A stretch of DNA of 7,802 bases from Actinomycetota bacterium. Lineage in GTDB: Bacteria > Actinomycetota > Acidimicrobiia > Acidimicrobiales > Microtrichaceae. The notes below the pieces were generated by a model. That model saw only the letters and a program-made list of their open reading frames with translations. It had not been told where the DNA came from and ran no database searches. The translations under genes and the position numbers were made by a program. The stretch is taken from the NCBI GenBank assembly GCA_018268735.1, contig JAFDWA010000062.1, forward strand, positions 1 through 7,802, written 5' to 3'. Shown here piece by piece: positions 7,698-7,802 of the stretch (position 1 is the first letter of the stretch; every line of letters starts with the position of its first letter).

Positions 7698-7741
7698 GAA
7701 GTGCCGTCGGAGCGGCTCGACCGCTGGTGCGTCTATATCGT

Positions 7742-7760
7742 GTCAGGCTAGTGCCCTGAC
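7742..7760. promoter_or_regulatory. Inverted repeat upstream of hipB, candidate HipB operator
   Basis: GTCAGG and CCTGAC form perfect six-base arms around a seven-base spacer (CTAGTGC), ending 45 bases upstream of the hipB start codon. On the minus strand, TTGCCG lies immediately upstream (7766-7761) and the AT-rich GATATAG, a possible -10 element, lies downstream (7739-7733), but a single promoter with both would have an over-long spacer. The position is what is expected of an autorepressor operator. The spacer and arms are not those of the E. coli HipB operator (TATCC-N8-GGATA), so the assignment rests on position and symmetry only. Confidence 0.5.
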
Positions 7761-7782
7761 CGGCAACGTTTGGGGGGCGCGT

Positions 7783-7799
7783 CCACCACTTGGGGGTGG
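7783..7799. repeat. Short inverted repeat at the right edge
   Basis: CCACC and GGTGG arms flank a seven-base loop. The region 7761-7802 holds G-runs (TTTGGGGGG and CTTGGGGGTGG) and no credible gene end. It may be part of the end or leader of a gene beyond the edge. There is no T-tract to support a terminator. Confidence 0.3.
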
Positions 7800-7802
7800 C
7801 GG

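Overview
This is a 7.8 kb, very GC-rich window. Most genes start with GTG, have GGAGG-type Shine-Dalgarno sequences and overlap by a few bases. This is typical of a high-GC actinomycete. The gene order resembles the sterol side-chain region of mycobacteria and rhodococci (as I remember it, the Rv3521-Rv3526 stretch of M. tuberculosis: DUF35 protein, ltp4, ltp3, membrane protein, then kshA). The genus cannot be fixed from the window.

Layout, left to right. (1) Positions 1-946, minus strand: a two-gene unit of a single-pass membrane protein and a polytopic HTTM/vitamin K-dependent gamma-carboxylase-like membrane protein that runs off the left edge. (2) Positions 947-1033: a short divergent intergenic region with a near-perfect KstR-type operator. 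(3) Positions 1034-2077, plus strand: a Rieske non-heme iron oxygenase of the KshA type. (4) Positions 2078-6113, minus strand: a five-gene operon read right to left as DUF35-A, DUF35-B, an Ltp4-like and an Ltp3-like thiolase-fold protein, and a two-pass membrane protein. Its stop codon abuts the Rieske stop codon exactly. (5) Positions 6114-6211: the operon's leader and promoter region, with a second KstR-like site and a compact hairpin. (6) Positions 6212-7697, minus strand: a hipB-hipA toxin-antitoxin-type pair, with an inverted repeat upstream that could be its operator. (7) Positions 7698-7802: the upstream region of hipB, with no further gene visible.

How the genes may work together: thiolase-fold Ltp proteins without the nucleophilic cysteine, paired with DUF35 partners, are known as retro-aldolases that cleave acyl side chains from sterol CoA thioesters. 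KshA-type Rieske enzymes hydroxylate steroids. Both transcription units carry a sequence matching the KstR consensus TNNAACNNGTTNNA at their 5' end, so they probably form one regulon, switched on when sterol is present. No regulator gene and no oxygenase reductase gene lie in the window. The hipBA pair is co-oriented just upstream of the sterol operon, with no visible terminator between them.

Nothing here is certainly an undescribed system. The most useful leads are the paired operators, the split catalytic-residue pattern of the two Ltp proteins, the Rieske enzyme whose cluster-binding loop differs from canonical KshA, and the hipBA-sterol operon junction.
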